Source: Sphaerulina vaccinii (taxonomy: Eukaryota > Ascomycota > Dothideomycetes > Mycosphaerellales > Mycosphaerellaceae). From it: a stretch of DNA of 64,000 nucleotides. A program made the position numbers and the translations under genes. Positions within the stretch are counted from its first letter, which is position 1; each line of letters opens with the position of its first letter. Below the pieces are notes generated by a model, which was given only the letters and a program-made list of their open reading frames with translations, ran no database searches and had not been told where the DNA came from. The stretch is taken from the NCBI GenBank assembly GCA_022570795.1, contig JAKUDP010000009.1:1116001-1180000 (forward strand), written 5' to 3'. Shown here piece after piece: positions 11,401 to 21,903 of the stretch.

Positions 11401-12312
11401 ATGGTGCCCAAACCGAGTATACCGGCAACGGTCAACGACTTCCTCGTCCTCCCTTTGCTCCTTGCGCCAACACCTGCATACCAAGAGACCGCCACTCACT
11501 ACCTCTACATAAGACCGAATGCGCCCAAAGTGCCTACCGAATCTACACCTCGCGAACTCTTCCTCGTCAATCTCCCCATCGATACCACCGAATCACACCT
11601 GAAGCATCTATTCGCCTCACAACTCGGCGGCGCGAGACTAGAAAATGTCGCATTCGAGGGCGCACGAGTAGGAAAGGGCATTTCTGCGCCAGTTGCGCCA
11701 GTCCAACAAGGAAAGAAGCGAAAACGAGGAGCAGAAGAACCACAAGAAGGAGGCGACTTGCCAGAGACATGGACGCGAAACGTGCTGCGAAGTGGAAGTT
11801 CAGCCATCGTGACGTTCGTCGATCAAGAATCCGCGAAATTGGCGCTGAAAGAAGTGAAGCGGGCGATCAAGTCGCAGGCTGAAATCACCTGGGGAGAAGG
11901 ACTGCGAGACTTGCCAGCTTTAGGCAGTGCGCGATATAAGTCTCACCATGAGCTGAGATTCCCAGATCATGCTGTGTTGCAGCAGAGTGTGGATATCTTC
12001 ATGGCGAACTACTCTGCACAAGAAGAAGCGAGGGCGAAGCAAATGGCGAAGCTGAGGAATGAGCCTGATGAGGATGGATTCATCACTGTTACGAGAGGTG
12101 GGAGACAGGGGCCTGGGAGGGCGGAGGAGGCTAAGGCGAAGGAAGAGGAGTTCAAGAAGAGGGAGAAGTCGAGAGTCAAGGAAGACTTTTACCGCTTTCA
12201 GACAAGGGAGAAGAGGAAGGAAGAGCAGATGGGACTTGTGCACCAGTTCGAGGAAGATCGAAGGAGGGTGGAGGAGATGCGGAAGAGAAGGGGTAAGATG
12301 CGACCAGAGTGA
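11401..12312 (+). CDS. rrp7: Rrp7-like ribosomal RNA processing protein
   Basis: A single-exon gene of 303 residues. Rrp7 is a nucleolar factor of the UTP-C/CURI group needed for 18S rRNA maturation and small-subunit assembly. The N-terminal half has an RRM-like fold with RELFLVNLPIDTTESHLKHL near residue 50 and GSSAIVTFVDQESAKLAL near 135. A basic insert (GKKRKRG) lies between them. The C-terminal third carries the Rrp7 signature: EPDEDGFITVTRGG, then a charged helix, FYRFQTREKRKEEQ, and a terminal MRKRRGKMRPE. Length and order fit the family well. The start codon follows an A/C-rich leader and no upstream in-frame ATG competes. Confidence 0.9.
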   Translation: MVPKPSIPATVNDFLVLPLLLAPTPAYQETATHYLYIRPNAPKVPTESTPRELFLVNLPIDTTESHLKHLFASQLGGARLENVAFEGARVGKGISAPVAPVQQGKKRKRGAEEPQEGGDLPETWTRNVLRSGSSAIVTFVDQESAKLALKEVKRAIKSQAEITWGEGLRDLPALGSARYKSHHELRFPDHAVLQQSVDIFMANYSAQEEARAKQMAKLRNEPDEDGFITVTRGGRQGPGRAEEAKAKEEEFKKREKSRVKEDFYRFQTREKRKEEQMGLVHQFEEDRRRVEEMRKRRGKMRPE

Positions 12313-12632
12313 GGAGATTGTCAATTTTGGCGAGATGTCTATGCCTATCTCTGGCTTCTCCTGAAGTGGTCAAGGAGCGCATTCAAGAATGAGATATATG
12401 AGATTCGGTGCAAGTCGTTTGGAATGACTTTTAATTTTCTCTACACTCCACGGACAGAGCATTATGCGGAACAAAGAATCGAGCATGCTTTCTCAACAAG
12501 TCAGGATACCGGATCCGGCGTTCTTGTCGAATTTCTTCGTTGCCATCCATCAGACAAAGACGTATCGGGCGTGAAGTCTCCAAATCTCCAGTCCAGCTAC
12601 TCCACGACCTCAGATCGAGGACTGCTTCAAGA
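12313..12632. other. Intergenic
   Basis: About 320 bp between rrp7 and the kinase-like gene. The open frame that continues into 12633 starts further upstream without an ATG. No other feature was seen. Confidence 0.4.
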
Positions 12633-14541
12633 ATGGCTACCGGTCTCAGAGCGCGGAGTACTGCTGGGGCACCTTCCGCGATAGAACAGCTCTGGATAGA
12701 CCTCGAGACGAAGGCCTGGTTAAGTGGCGGGCCTGCGAACCGCACAAGGCGCATTATTCAAGCTCGTGAGTCGTCAGTACATTTACCGAAATATTGCGTG
12801 GTCTGACACTGTCCACTAGCCATAACAAGCATACGCAGGTCTTGGGCCCGGATGACTGACCTTCAGCACACCGCTATTGACCTGCTTCTCACTGATTACC
12901 AGACACAGAACGACGATTACAACACACTTGATGCCGCTCTTCCTGCTGAACCAGATGACAACGAGGCCTGGAATGACAAGGTTGATTTCTTGAACAACCT
13001 GCGCCGGCTCAGAACAGCCATCAAAAGGGTCGAGCGTTCTCTTGTGCGACTGGGACAAGAGCGCATGCTTCATGCCGATCCATGCAATACTGCCGCCTGG
13101 CTTCAGGCGCAGCGCACAAATTTCCAGGCTCAAGACACTACGTACACTCTGAGGATAAATGACCTTTGGCTCGGATTGCTAGGCCCTACAGGCACGCCAC
13201 CACCTTCGCCGGGTGGCAACGCTGCAAGTGCTGATGCTATGGCGATGGCGCCAGCTCCGACCACTTCTTGGGTTGGCGGCTTCCCACTCGGAGGAGGCGG
13301 TCAATCGATACCTGGTGTATACCTGAGACAGAACAGAAACGGACGAATCATAGACCGCGTATGTGTCAAAGACACGGAATGGCCCCTGCCCCTAGCCTCA
13401 TCGCTGTGGGATCCCGACTTTCGGCCTAACGATCCGAACTATGATGCAAAGCAACCCTGCGAGATTGGCGCCTTGACCAGATTAAATGGCTCGAGTAGCA
13501 TAATCCAGCTACGAAACTGGCATCGAGTCACCCGGAATAATCAGATAGAAGCGTACCGCATGTACCAGGAGTGGTGTAGCTTTGGGGATCTGTATGACCT
13601 TGCGAAGAAGTATACACCATATCGCGATATCCTTGGCGTACCTCAACCAGCTACACAAGCCGAAGAGGACTGGCTGCCGGAAGCGTTCCTGTGGTGTTGT
13701 TTAGAGAATCTTGCTATCGCTGGACAACTCATGGAATCAGGGAATCAGAACCTGGTTGGGCCTCAGCCATGGGCACAGATCATGTAAGGTGGTGCAGTCG
13801 TCAAGTCGACAGACGTAAACTGACCCCTTGCACATTAGACATGCAGATCTCAAACCTCAGAACATATTCTTGGCGTACAACAAGAGTGGCCTGTACGCCG
13901 GCTACCCGCAAATCAAAGTCGGCGACTTTGGTCACGCCACGATCATATCACACGACCAGACCAAAGTCCTTGCTCCCAGCGAGTACAGAGGAGGAACGCC
14001 CAAATGTCAGGCTCCCGAGCAAGTCGATGCTACGCAGCCATGTACCGAAAAGACCAATGTTTGGGGTATTGGTGTATGCATGTGGGGCCTGATGAACTCA
14101 AGAGGCAACGCAAACGCGTTTTACACGCCTATCGGAGACCCGGTAGTCTGGACACCTACCAATCCGCGAAATCCTAACGTCACTTTCTCGGACGACCACG
14201 TTAGGATATACAGCGATGCACTCATACAATTGGTTCTCGAATGCTTGAACATCGATCCTGCAGCTCGACCTCCTTATGCTCTCATGCTAAATAGGATAAG
14301 AAGCAATACAATAATGACAGCAAACGTGGATCTCGCCAACGGGCTGAGGTCAGCAGGCAAAGATGATGTGAAGTTTCATGACGAATATGGTTTGAGGCTA
14401 TCTTCTGAGAATTTTCCGATGTATGCAGCGCTTGCGGCGTATTGGGATGATGCTCCAGCGCCAGACAAGACTATAGTCGCCCCGGGTCCAGACGTGCCAG
14501 GTGTCCTTGGGCCTGGAATAGGTTCAATAATACCCGGGTAG
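12633..14541 (+). CDS. Kinase-like protein with Ala in the HRD motif
   Basis: Exons 12633-12765, 12820-13783 and 13839-14541 (introns 54 and 55 nt) give 599 residues in one continuous frame. An ATG at 12852 is a fallback start if the first exon is not used. Residues 1-200 are helical and charged, with a Pro/Ala linker. The kinase-like region starts with a Gly-rich loop (LGGGGQSIPGVYL) and a probable catalytic Lys in RVCVKD near 230. The catalytic loop reads HADLKPQNIFL near 367, so the usual Arg of HRD is Ala while the Asp, Lys and Asn are kept. KVGDFGHA supplies the DFG Asp, and CQAPEQ replaces the APE segment. It resembles the divergent Ser/Thr kinase-like proteins expanded in plant-associated ascomycetes. 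Activity seems possible because Lys, Asp and DFG remain; the substrate is unknown. Confidence 0.75.
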
Positions 14542-15143
14542 ACAACTCTCCAGGTAGAAAGACGGTCTGCGGAGAGAGCGAGGCACCCTATGTTCCCCAG
14601 CGGTGGCCACTTCTATCAGATCATGTCGAGAACATGGGCATACGATGCGATTATGGAAGAAAGCGTTACAGGCCTTCGTTCCGAGACCAATTCATTGATC
14701 AACATCTCTGGTAGGTCAATATGGAGACTGGTCTAGTTGGGCCTGCGACTCCTGGTACTATTATTGATGCTGAAAGGACAGCGATATCAGCTCAGCGCCG
14801 TCAGATCTAGATCGGATGCAGATGATGGAAGGTAGCACCAAGGAGCCATGTGCTTGTCGCTGTGGTTGCATGTGGGTCTTGGGAAGATGGCTTGATCCTC
14901 TCTTTGGTATCTTCTAGTGGATGCTCAGCTTCAGTGGCACGCCGTATCAACCCAGAGGCATCGATGAGAGTGATGAGGTGATCGTAAGGACGAACGGACG
15001 AACGTTGATACGAATTCCAATAGAGTTCATTCCAGAAAAGCTTGTACCACGAGCCTCGGACCTTGAATCAAAGCTTGTCAACGACCTCCTGTGCCTTCAT
15101 ACATACACATCAACATAGCACAAGAGATGATGTAGCTTGGGTT
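14542..15143. other. Intergenic
   Basis: About 600 bp. A 65-codon frame at 14921-15118 starts with ATG and is mildly protein-like, but has no recognised domain and overlaps the likely leader of the next gene. No confident feature. Confidence 0.4.
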
Positions 15144-15824
15144 ATGCGTCTTTGCTCCAATAGACCAGAGGGCTTCGTAAGTCTCATATCACAAAGGAAC
15201 GTCGACGCGACTGACGCGAGCAACAAACAGGGCCCTCACTCCCATCGCCACTCATCCCTCCCCACAACATGTTTCATCGACATCATCGTAACACCACTAC
15301 CAGTCTGGATCTATTTCTTCCTCCTGCTCTTCCTCCTGCCATATCTCTTCCTACGACGAAACACTGCGACCACCAATCCATACATCGATGAGAAGCCGGC
15401 ACGTCGAGGTCGCAATATCTGGCGCATAATTTTCCGAGTGCTATACTACTTCTTCGTCATTGCGCTTATAGCAATGATAAGTCTCGAGATAGCGCGTCTC
15501 ATAGACGCAGAATTGGGAATTGGGTTGATACCGTTCTTGTATGCTGGGATCGTTATTGCCGCTATATTACATTTCTTTGTCTGTAGGAAGAGTTACGGAA
15601 ACGAGAGAGGTGTGACCATGGTCAAGAGCGTGAATGTGCTTTACTGGCTCATGCTGGTCGTTGTATTCAGTCTCAAGGTCGCGACTTATGTGAAAGAGGG
15701 GGTGCACAGTAGAGATAATGTTGAGCCAGTTGATCGATATAAAGTTGTGGATGAGGTAACGGACGTGGGAGTTATGATATTTCTTGCTGTTATATCAGCG
15801 ATTCTGGAGTGGGTTGCTAGATGA
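15144..15824 (+). CDS. Multipass membrane protein of unknown function
   Basis: The ATG at 15144 is the first in the frame and gives up to 226 residues. Five hydrophobic helices are visible: VWIYFFLLLFLLPYLFL, VLYYFFVIALIAMISLEIA, LIPFLYAGIVIAAILHFFV, VLYWLMLVVVFSLKVATYV and VGVMIFLAVISAILEWVA. The loop after the first helix is basic (FLRRNTAT...KPARRGRN). A good intron signature (GTAAGT at 15178, CTGAC, then AACAG ending at 15231) lies near the start. Its 54 nt are in frame and contain no stop, so the N-terminus exists in two possible forms that differ by 18 residues. No family was recognised. Membrane location is certain from composition; function is not known. Confidence 0.65.
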   Translation: MRLCSNRPEGFVSLISQRNVDATDASNKQGPHSHRHSSLPTTCFIDIIVTPLPVWIYFFLLLFLLPYLFLRRNTATTNPYIDEKPARRGRNIWRIIFRVLYYFFVIALIAMISLEIARLIDAELGIGLIPFLYAGIVIAAILHFFVCRKSYGNERGVTMVKSVNVLYWLMLVVVFSLKVATYVKEGVHSRDNVEPVDRYKVVDEVTDVGVMIFLAVISAILEWVAR

Positions 15825-16802
15825 TAATATCTAATCAGTAGTAATGTGGAAAGCATGAATGAGAGTCTACGCGTGGGACCAGTTGCTATGCCGTGGCAAG
15901 AGAATGAGGATCATCCGAGACTTCTCGTGCACATTTCAGATGAAGTGTCCCGAATGAATAGAGCTGGAAGTGGAGTGACGAATTTTATAAGAAGATACTA
16001 CACACGTTCCACGCCTCTGCTACCCAGCTGAGACTACATCAACAAATCAAACAGGTATCGACATACACATCCAAGAAGAAATGCAGCCATAGTTGTTCAA
16101 AACAACAACTTGAAGCAAAATACTATCGTCATACTCCGTATAAACTCCACATCATATATTCGGACTCGCTTCATTAACGAGTGATATATTCAAAAACAAA
16201 AGCTTGTCCTCGCCATGCGCCCAGCCCGGTTGTTCCTTCCGCCTGCTTGCGGGCATATTATAAACACAAAAAGGTATCGAGGTGTTGAGGAGGTCGGTAG
16301 TCGCACACATATTGCGGCTGAAGTAGCTGCCAGGAGCGAGAGAGGGAGCCTTTCATGCCGGACAATGAACTCCTCCTGATTGGGTATCGATATCGAGTGA
16401 TAAGGAAAGTCGTCGTGGTTGCTACCTTAGCGCATTGGTTGTGGCTTTCGTGTGCAGGTCCAGGCAGGCTCGGGTGCATCCAGGCGACGCAGAAGCGAGA
16501 TCTTACATGATTGAGCAGCCTGCGCACAGCGTCGCAACACTTCGCATCAATCAGGCTCGACTCGGTGCTGCGTCAACCGCCGTACGGGAAGCGCAGAAGT
16601 ACAGCAGACTTGGTTGAGGTGTGCGCATTCTCCCGTACGATGGTGGAATGAACCCAACTCACTTCGATGAGTGAGCTTAGGATGTGCCTTGACTAGACGT
16701 TTCCGTTGAGTAAACAACGAAACATTGTAGTTCCCGCAGAGTCGTTTCCCAGTACGTTGTATCACAGGCAGTACGAACCTGAGGATGATTCGGGTCCAGT
16801 TC
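15825..16802. other. Intergenic, convergent 3' regions
   Basis: Nearly 1 kb between two convergent genes. It is A/T-rich around 16040-16200 and holds only short unconvincing frames (15846-16031, 16258-16617). No gene was seen. Confidence 0.5.
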
Positions 16803-19244
16803 CTAATTGAGCCCATCTGTCTCCGTCCCTATGCCATCGCCGAAAGCAAAATTTGCATCGAATGCAAGTCCTCCATCATCGGCGCCAGTATTGTTGAGGA
16901 AGCTGTCAAAGTCGAAGTTGTCGAGTACATCTCCAGAGTCAAGATTGGCGAAGTCCATGCCGTTGAATTGGTCCGGTCCACTCAGGTCGCCAAAAGGCTG
17001 GTTATTGATATCGGACACTTGAGGCTGTACATTATTTTGCTGGCCATTGTGTTGTGAAGCTTGGCCAGGAGCACCGTTTTGCGCAGGTAGGTTTCTATTA
17101 TTTCCAAAGGCTTGTGCGTTGCTGGGTGTGACCGGGGGAGGTGGCGTAGGTGTTGGAGGGGCATTTTCACTTTGGTTATCTGCACCCTTCTTCGAAGCAG
17201 GACCCTGAGAATATGTCAGTGTATCCAGAGCAGAATCACATTTGCGTTGCTGGCCTACCTTCTTATTGTCGGCAGCTTTCTTGGCTCCAGGCTTCGCTTT
17301 GTTCGCTTGATTCGGCGTTGGTGGTGCAGCTGGCTGTGCGGGACTGCTGGGTTGTGTACCAGATTGACCTGCGTTCGTGGGCGCTGGCGGAGGTGGCATG
17401 TTGTTCGGTCGAGGCGTCATATTCGGCGGTTGGCCAGGAGCTCCTGCTTGACCAGGTGGCTGACCAGGCATCATTTGACCCTGCGGCCCTTGCGGACCAC
17501 CTTGGTACATCTGCCCTCCATTTTGCATCATGCCTTGCTGCCTCATCATCTCCATCTGCTGTGGGTTCATCTGTCCTGCCATCGGATGTGACGAGGGAGG
17601 TTGTCGCATCATCGGTCGGCCGTCAGGTCCGATCGGCATACCTGCACGCATTTGTGGATTATTCGGGTCCATCATGCCAGGTTGTGGCGACCCTCGGCCT
17701 GTGACATTGGTGTTAGGAGACATGCCCATGTATCGAATGTTAGGCGTGCTGCGTTGCATGTCCCCAGGGTTAGGAGACGGAGGCCCCGTTCTGGGTGACA
17801 TGTTCGGCGCATACTGACCTCCATTAGGACCTGGGACACCTGTTGGGTGGGCCATGCTATCTTGCTCCTGACGAGCCATGAGCAAGCGCTTCTTATTCTG
17901 CTGCTCGAGCAACATCAACTGCATCTGATAGTCTTGCAAAGCGTGATTGCCGTTGTTCGCTTGGGGTTGTCCGCCAGTTGCAGGAGCAGGGCCGTTCTGC
18001 GGTGGCATGCCCATTCGTGGATTGTATTCGAATTCACCACCTTGTGCGCCGGCATTCATGTTCTGCTGGGCCATTGGACTCGATTGTGCACCAGGCATGG
18101 CTGGGTTCTGAGGCATGCCCTTGTTGGTATTAGCCGCTGTTCTATTCAAAGCAGTCTGCATCTGCTGCTGCATGGCCTCCGAGTAGACCTGAACAGACTT
18201 CGCTTGTACGTTAGTAGGTTGAACGGACATCCTCTGCAATTGCTCTTGTGACATATTGTTTGGGTCGAGGTTGTTTCGAGCGATGATCTCTTCAACCTCT
18301 TGGGGACGGGGCGTCGATTGGGGTGGAGGGTGAGAAGAATGACCGACCTGATTTGCGCCTTGCATCTGGCCTGGCTGAGCACCTCGTGCCTGATTCATCG
18401 CCGCCTGCTGCTGCTGTTGCTGCTGTTGTTGCTGCTGCATATTGCCCTCGAGACGTTGTCGTTTTGGCGAAGGCGCGGCATCGCCAGTGTTGGGAGAGCC
18501 TGACATCTGTGATCCTTGTCGCTCCATCTGAGAACCGCCCTGCTGCAGCGGGGCGTTCCTTTGATTCTGCTGTCTGATCTGCTGAAGTTGCGTCGGCGTC
18601 CTACCAAGATGTCAGTATATGCCCGCGATTTGTGTGCAGATATGCCAGCGCATTTGTACTCACATTCCGTTACCCATGGCTGTCTTTCTCAAGTCATTGT
18701 TTGCTACCCCGTTCATCGCGTTATACTGCTGCTGCTGCCGCATGCCATTCTGATCCATGCCACCGATCGCACTGATGCGTCCCTTCATCTGATTGCGCTG
18801 CTGGCCAACGTAGTTCAACGTGGTCGGCTTCCCTTTTGAACGGTTCCCTTGCCATAGCTCCCAGAACTGGCACCACCAGTCCTGTAAGAAGGGACTGTCT
18901 TCACCCGACATGGTCACCGGGGCCGGTAGATCGTGCGGTCGCTTCTGAATGCCGGCGTGTTCCTTGCTGTCCACGTCCATATTGCTATCGATGCCATTTG
19001 CCTGATTTTGTCGCTGGTTGGGCGACTGCTTTACGTTATTCGTCTCGATTTCGATCTTCTGATGAAAGACGCGCGCGACATCGTATTGCTCTTGACATAG
19101 TAGATAGTCATATATGGCAGTGTTGAGCTTCTTGATTATGCTTTCCGGCGTGTAGGTGGACGAGGGCGTTCCAGCATTGGCTGGCTGACCAACTGGACCA
19201 CCAACAGGCCCGCCTATGCCGCTCATTTGCATCTGCTGGCTCAT
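16803..19244 (-). CDS. LisH-domain transcriptional regulator, Flo8/SomA-like
   Basis: Exons on the minus strand are 18664-19244, 17259-18600 and 16803-17204 (introns 63 and 54 nt), giving 774 residues. Residues about 30-65 form a LisH motif (IIKKLNTAIYDYLLCQEQYD followed by VARVFHQK). Near residue 120 comes SPFLQDWWCQFWELWQ, the pattern found next to LisH in the Flo8/SomA group, which acts with Ptab/Ldb-type partners in cAMP-PKA-controlled adhesion, filamentation and conidiation. The rest is rich in Gln, Pro, Met, Gly and Asn, with an 11-residue polyglutamine tract, and is probably a disordered activation region. A basic KRQR cluster before the Gln tract may be a nuclear signal. The acidic C-terminus (MDFANLDSGDVLDNFDFDSF) looks like an activation domain. 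The 54-nt second intron is in frame and stop-free. Confidence 0.82.
18405..18437 (-). repeat. CAG/CAA repeat coding polyglutamine
   Basis: Eleven consecutive Gln codons (mostly CAG with some CAA on the minus strand) lie within the Flo8/SomA-like coding sequence. Such tracts often vary in length between strains. Confidence 0.9.
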
Positions 19245-20918
19245 GCTACAGCTGCGAGGGCGACGCGATGGTTAGGCGTGGGGAGATCCAGGTCGCGCAG
19301 CAGTGGCCAGTGGTGGAGGGTGCGGTGGAGCGCGGGGGCGGTGGTTGGGGCTGCGAGCTGGAGACTCGACAATGTCGCCGTCGCAGGACTCGCACTGGTG
19401 TCGCGCAGCCGCGATCAAATCGGCGGCGCGTTTGCAAGGTGGACTCGAGCGTGCCGGCAGGACTCTGTCAGCACGCGCGCTGAGGTGGGCTTGGTTGGTA
19501 TGGTGTCGACGGGCTCTGGGGGCGATGCTGTTTTGCGACGCCCGTTCGGGATTGGCACTGGTGTCTCCGCCAAAGCTCACACGTCGCCTGTCGCTCGGTC
19601 GTCGGTGGGCAGGCAGGCAGGCTTGCGCCTCTTGTCCTCGGCGCGATGCGGTATGGTGGGCGGTACGGTATAGATTATTGTGGTTCCTGGCAGTAGCTCG
19701 AAGGTACACTGCGACGGGAAGTTCGACCACCAAGAGTGTTTCTTCGGATGTCTACCGTGGCTGGGCTGTCCAAAAGGGACGTGCGCTCAACGCGATAAAG
19801 GGTTTCGTTTCGCGTGAGCGATGGCTAGGAGTCACAGTATCCAGCTGTTTCCTTCGTCTGTCCAAAAGGCGTCCTCCTCGGTCGCGATAGTTGTGTTGAG
19901 GGAAAGAGACGGCAAAGGAAAATGTGTGAGCGAGTCCAGCATGCAGACGAATTCAGTTAGTTGAACATGATGCTTCAAGCACTGGAAACACTTCGACCCC
20001 TTGTGTTCGCCGAAATTGGGCTCTACTGCTCTCATAACTTCTATATACAGTGCATTTCTACGGTGCGGATAGTGCCTCTGATCTATACACAACTCCTTCG
20101 CCACTGCTGCCTGATAGATAGAGATGGTTGTAAGAACGATGTGCTGGCCGGACCACCTGATCTAGTTGGATGCGGATGATAGGTTAGGCCCGCCGAGGTG
20201 TAAATGACAAGGGCTGATCTCAGCTCGACCGTCAATCCAAACAGAGTCATCACTCGCTTTTGTAGGAAAGACTGTACAAACCGACACGTCCTTGCTGTGT
20301 GCGTTTTGCACGGTCAAGCATCGGTGAGTGAAGTCTATCTTGCTGCCGGTGCAATACCGACAAGCAGAGAGGTCGATCCGGCTTCCTCCCGTGAGGCAAC
20401 ACGTGGGATATGTGGGCGTGGATAGCTTTCCCAGCAACTCGGAAAGCGGTATCAAGATATGCCAGCACATGGGGAATGATAAGGATGAGATGCAGTGAAG
20501 ATTCGAATGGTTTGCGTCGAGAACGGCTACTTGCACACTGTGACTCTTTTAACAGCCATCTGTAGCACTATTTTGTTTCAGGTGGTAGGGCTGTGAGACC
20601 AAAGCTATTGCTTGCTGCGTATCGCAGTTTCCTTGCTCAACAAGCGATATCTACCCACCATTTTGCGCGTATGTCGTCGCTGCACATACTAGCTGACGCG
20701 GCTCTGTATGCCAAAGAGCACTTGTCACATCTCCATAGTGTGATACAGAGATGCGATGTGGCAAGGCAAGGAGCTAGCCACGCATGTACTCCAATAACCC
20801 GTCTTTGCAACTGGCAGCGCTTCGACACCTGACGTTGACGGAGCCTTATGCATAACCGCATACTTTAATTGTCGCGAAAGTTGGGAACCAACAGATGTGT
20901 TCTTTCTGAAGTGAAACG
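19245..20918. promoter_or_regulatory. Long promoter/leader of the Flo8/SomA-like gene
   Basis: This 1.67 kb region lies upstream of the regulator and downstream of bet3. The 450 bp next to the start codon are markedly G/C-rich and stay open in several frames on both strands (19227-19673, 19303-19890, 19272-19733) without any recognisable protein. Long leaders are common for fungal developmental regulators, so an extended 5' UTR is the simplest reading. The distal part, about 19900-20900, shows no gene. Confidence 0.45.
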
Positions 20919-21612
20919 TCACTCATCGTCTGGCGGCAACTCATCCTCAATATATCGTATCAGCGTAACGCGCATCTCAGTCGTATCGTTCCCTCTCAGC
21001 ACATCGCTGACAAAGTGTGCTTCGACCTGCATTTGCACCTATATCAAATTTAGCATCCTCATCACGATAGCTGTGGATAGTACTCACCATCTCCAACGCC
21101 CCTCTTATCACACCACAAAGTATATTACTATACCACAACTCCTCCTGGCTCCTCCCGTCATCTGGCAACTCCACAAAGTCGGCCAGGGGGTTCTCCTCAA
21201 ACACCAGTCCAAATCCCTTCCCATCGGCCGTCCAGCCCGTCACAGTAGGCGTAATGTTCATAAAGATTTTGAACCCTACCTTACTGATGATCTCTGCTGT
21301 CTCCTTGAAACTCGAACAACTCCCTGTGTTGCTCTTTGCTAGGAAGTCTTCGATCAAGCGTTGTCCCATGTTACAGCCCATGCGATCGAGTTCAGCGTTG
21401 ACTGCGACATAGTCTGTTTGGGCAGCGGTGTTCGGCAGCAGGAGATCTCTGCAGAGTTGAGCGACAATTGTGCCGTAGGTGAGAGTTACTACTTCGGCGT
21501 TGATCTTCTCGACCCGGGATTTCCAGACTCTAGGCATATGTTCAGCTATTGTTCGATGGGATTGAGAGGGATGCGCCTACTCCTCGCCCAAACGGGCTGC
21601 CTTTGAGGTCAT
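20919..21612 (-). CDS. bet3: TRAPP complex subunit Bet3
   Basis: Exons on the minus strand are 21581-21612, 21088-21529 and 20919-21038 (introns 51 and 49 nt), giving 197 residues. Bet3 is the core TRAPP subunit that helps tether ER-derived vesicles at the Golgi and activate Ypt1/Rab1. Signatures are VWKSRVEKINAEVVTLTYG at the N-terminus, then GQRLIEDFLAKSNTGSC with the conserved Cys that is acylated in the family. Next is TAEIISKVGFKIFMNITP, and the end is VLRGNDTTEMRVTLIRYIED. The short first exon (MTSKAARLGEE) was chosen because it restores the family N-terminus in frame with clean splice sites. It is divergent from the U5 40K gene with 291 bp between the start codons. Confidence 0.94.
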
Positions 21613-21903
21613 GATCACAGTGTAGCACGTCCAGAGTGGTACGCGCGATTGTTCAAATTCACCTCATTGCTCGGGTCGTGTGAGTCGTGTTAGGTGTCGC
21701 CGAAGTATGCAAGGTGTTGTTGGAGTAGAGTGTTGTGGCCAGCGCCGAGCTAGTGGAGACCCCAGAAGTCAACTAAGTTATATATTTTTTGTGGATGCCG
21801 CGAACTCTGAACCACAACCACACACTTTCACCACTGTGTCGAACAGCTACGAACGCCAACGACCGATCGTATCAAGGAAAGCAGAAGGCAGAACTAGTTC
21901 AAT
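21613..21903. promoter_or_regulatory. Divergent promoter, bet3 / U5 40K
   Basis: The 291 bp between the two start codons must carry both promoters. No clear TATA element was seen; the bases before 21904 are A/C-rich. Confidence 0.4.

Noticed and set aside
14921..15118. 65-codon plus frame before the membrane protein gene
   Set aside because: Mildly protein-like but without a domain, and it overlaps the probable leader of the next gene; no splice link could be established.
19227..19890. Overlapping frames of 148, 195 and 153 codons on both strands
   Set aside because: They lie in G/C-rich leader sequence that lacks stops in many frames; the translations are Arg/Ala/Gly-rich without domain features.
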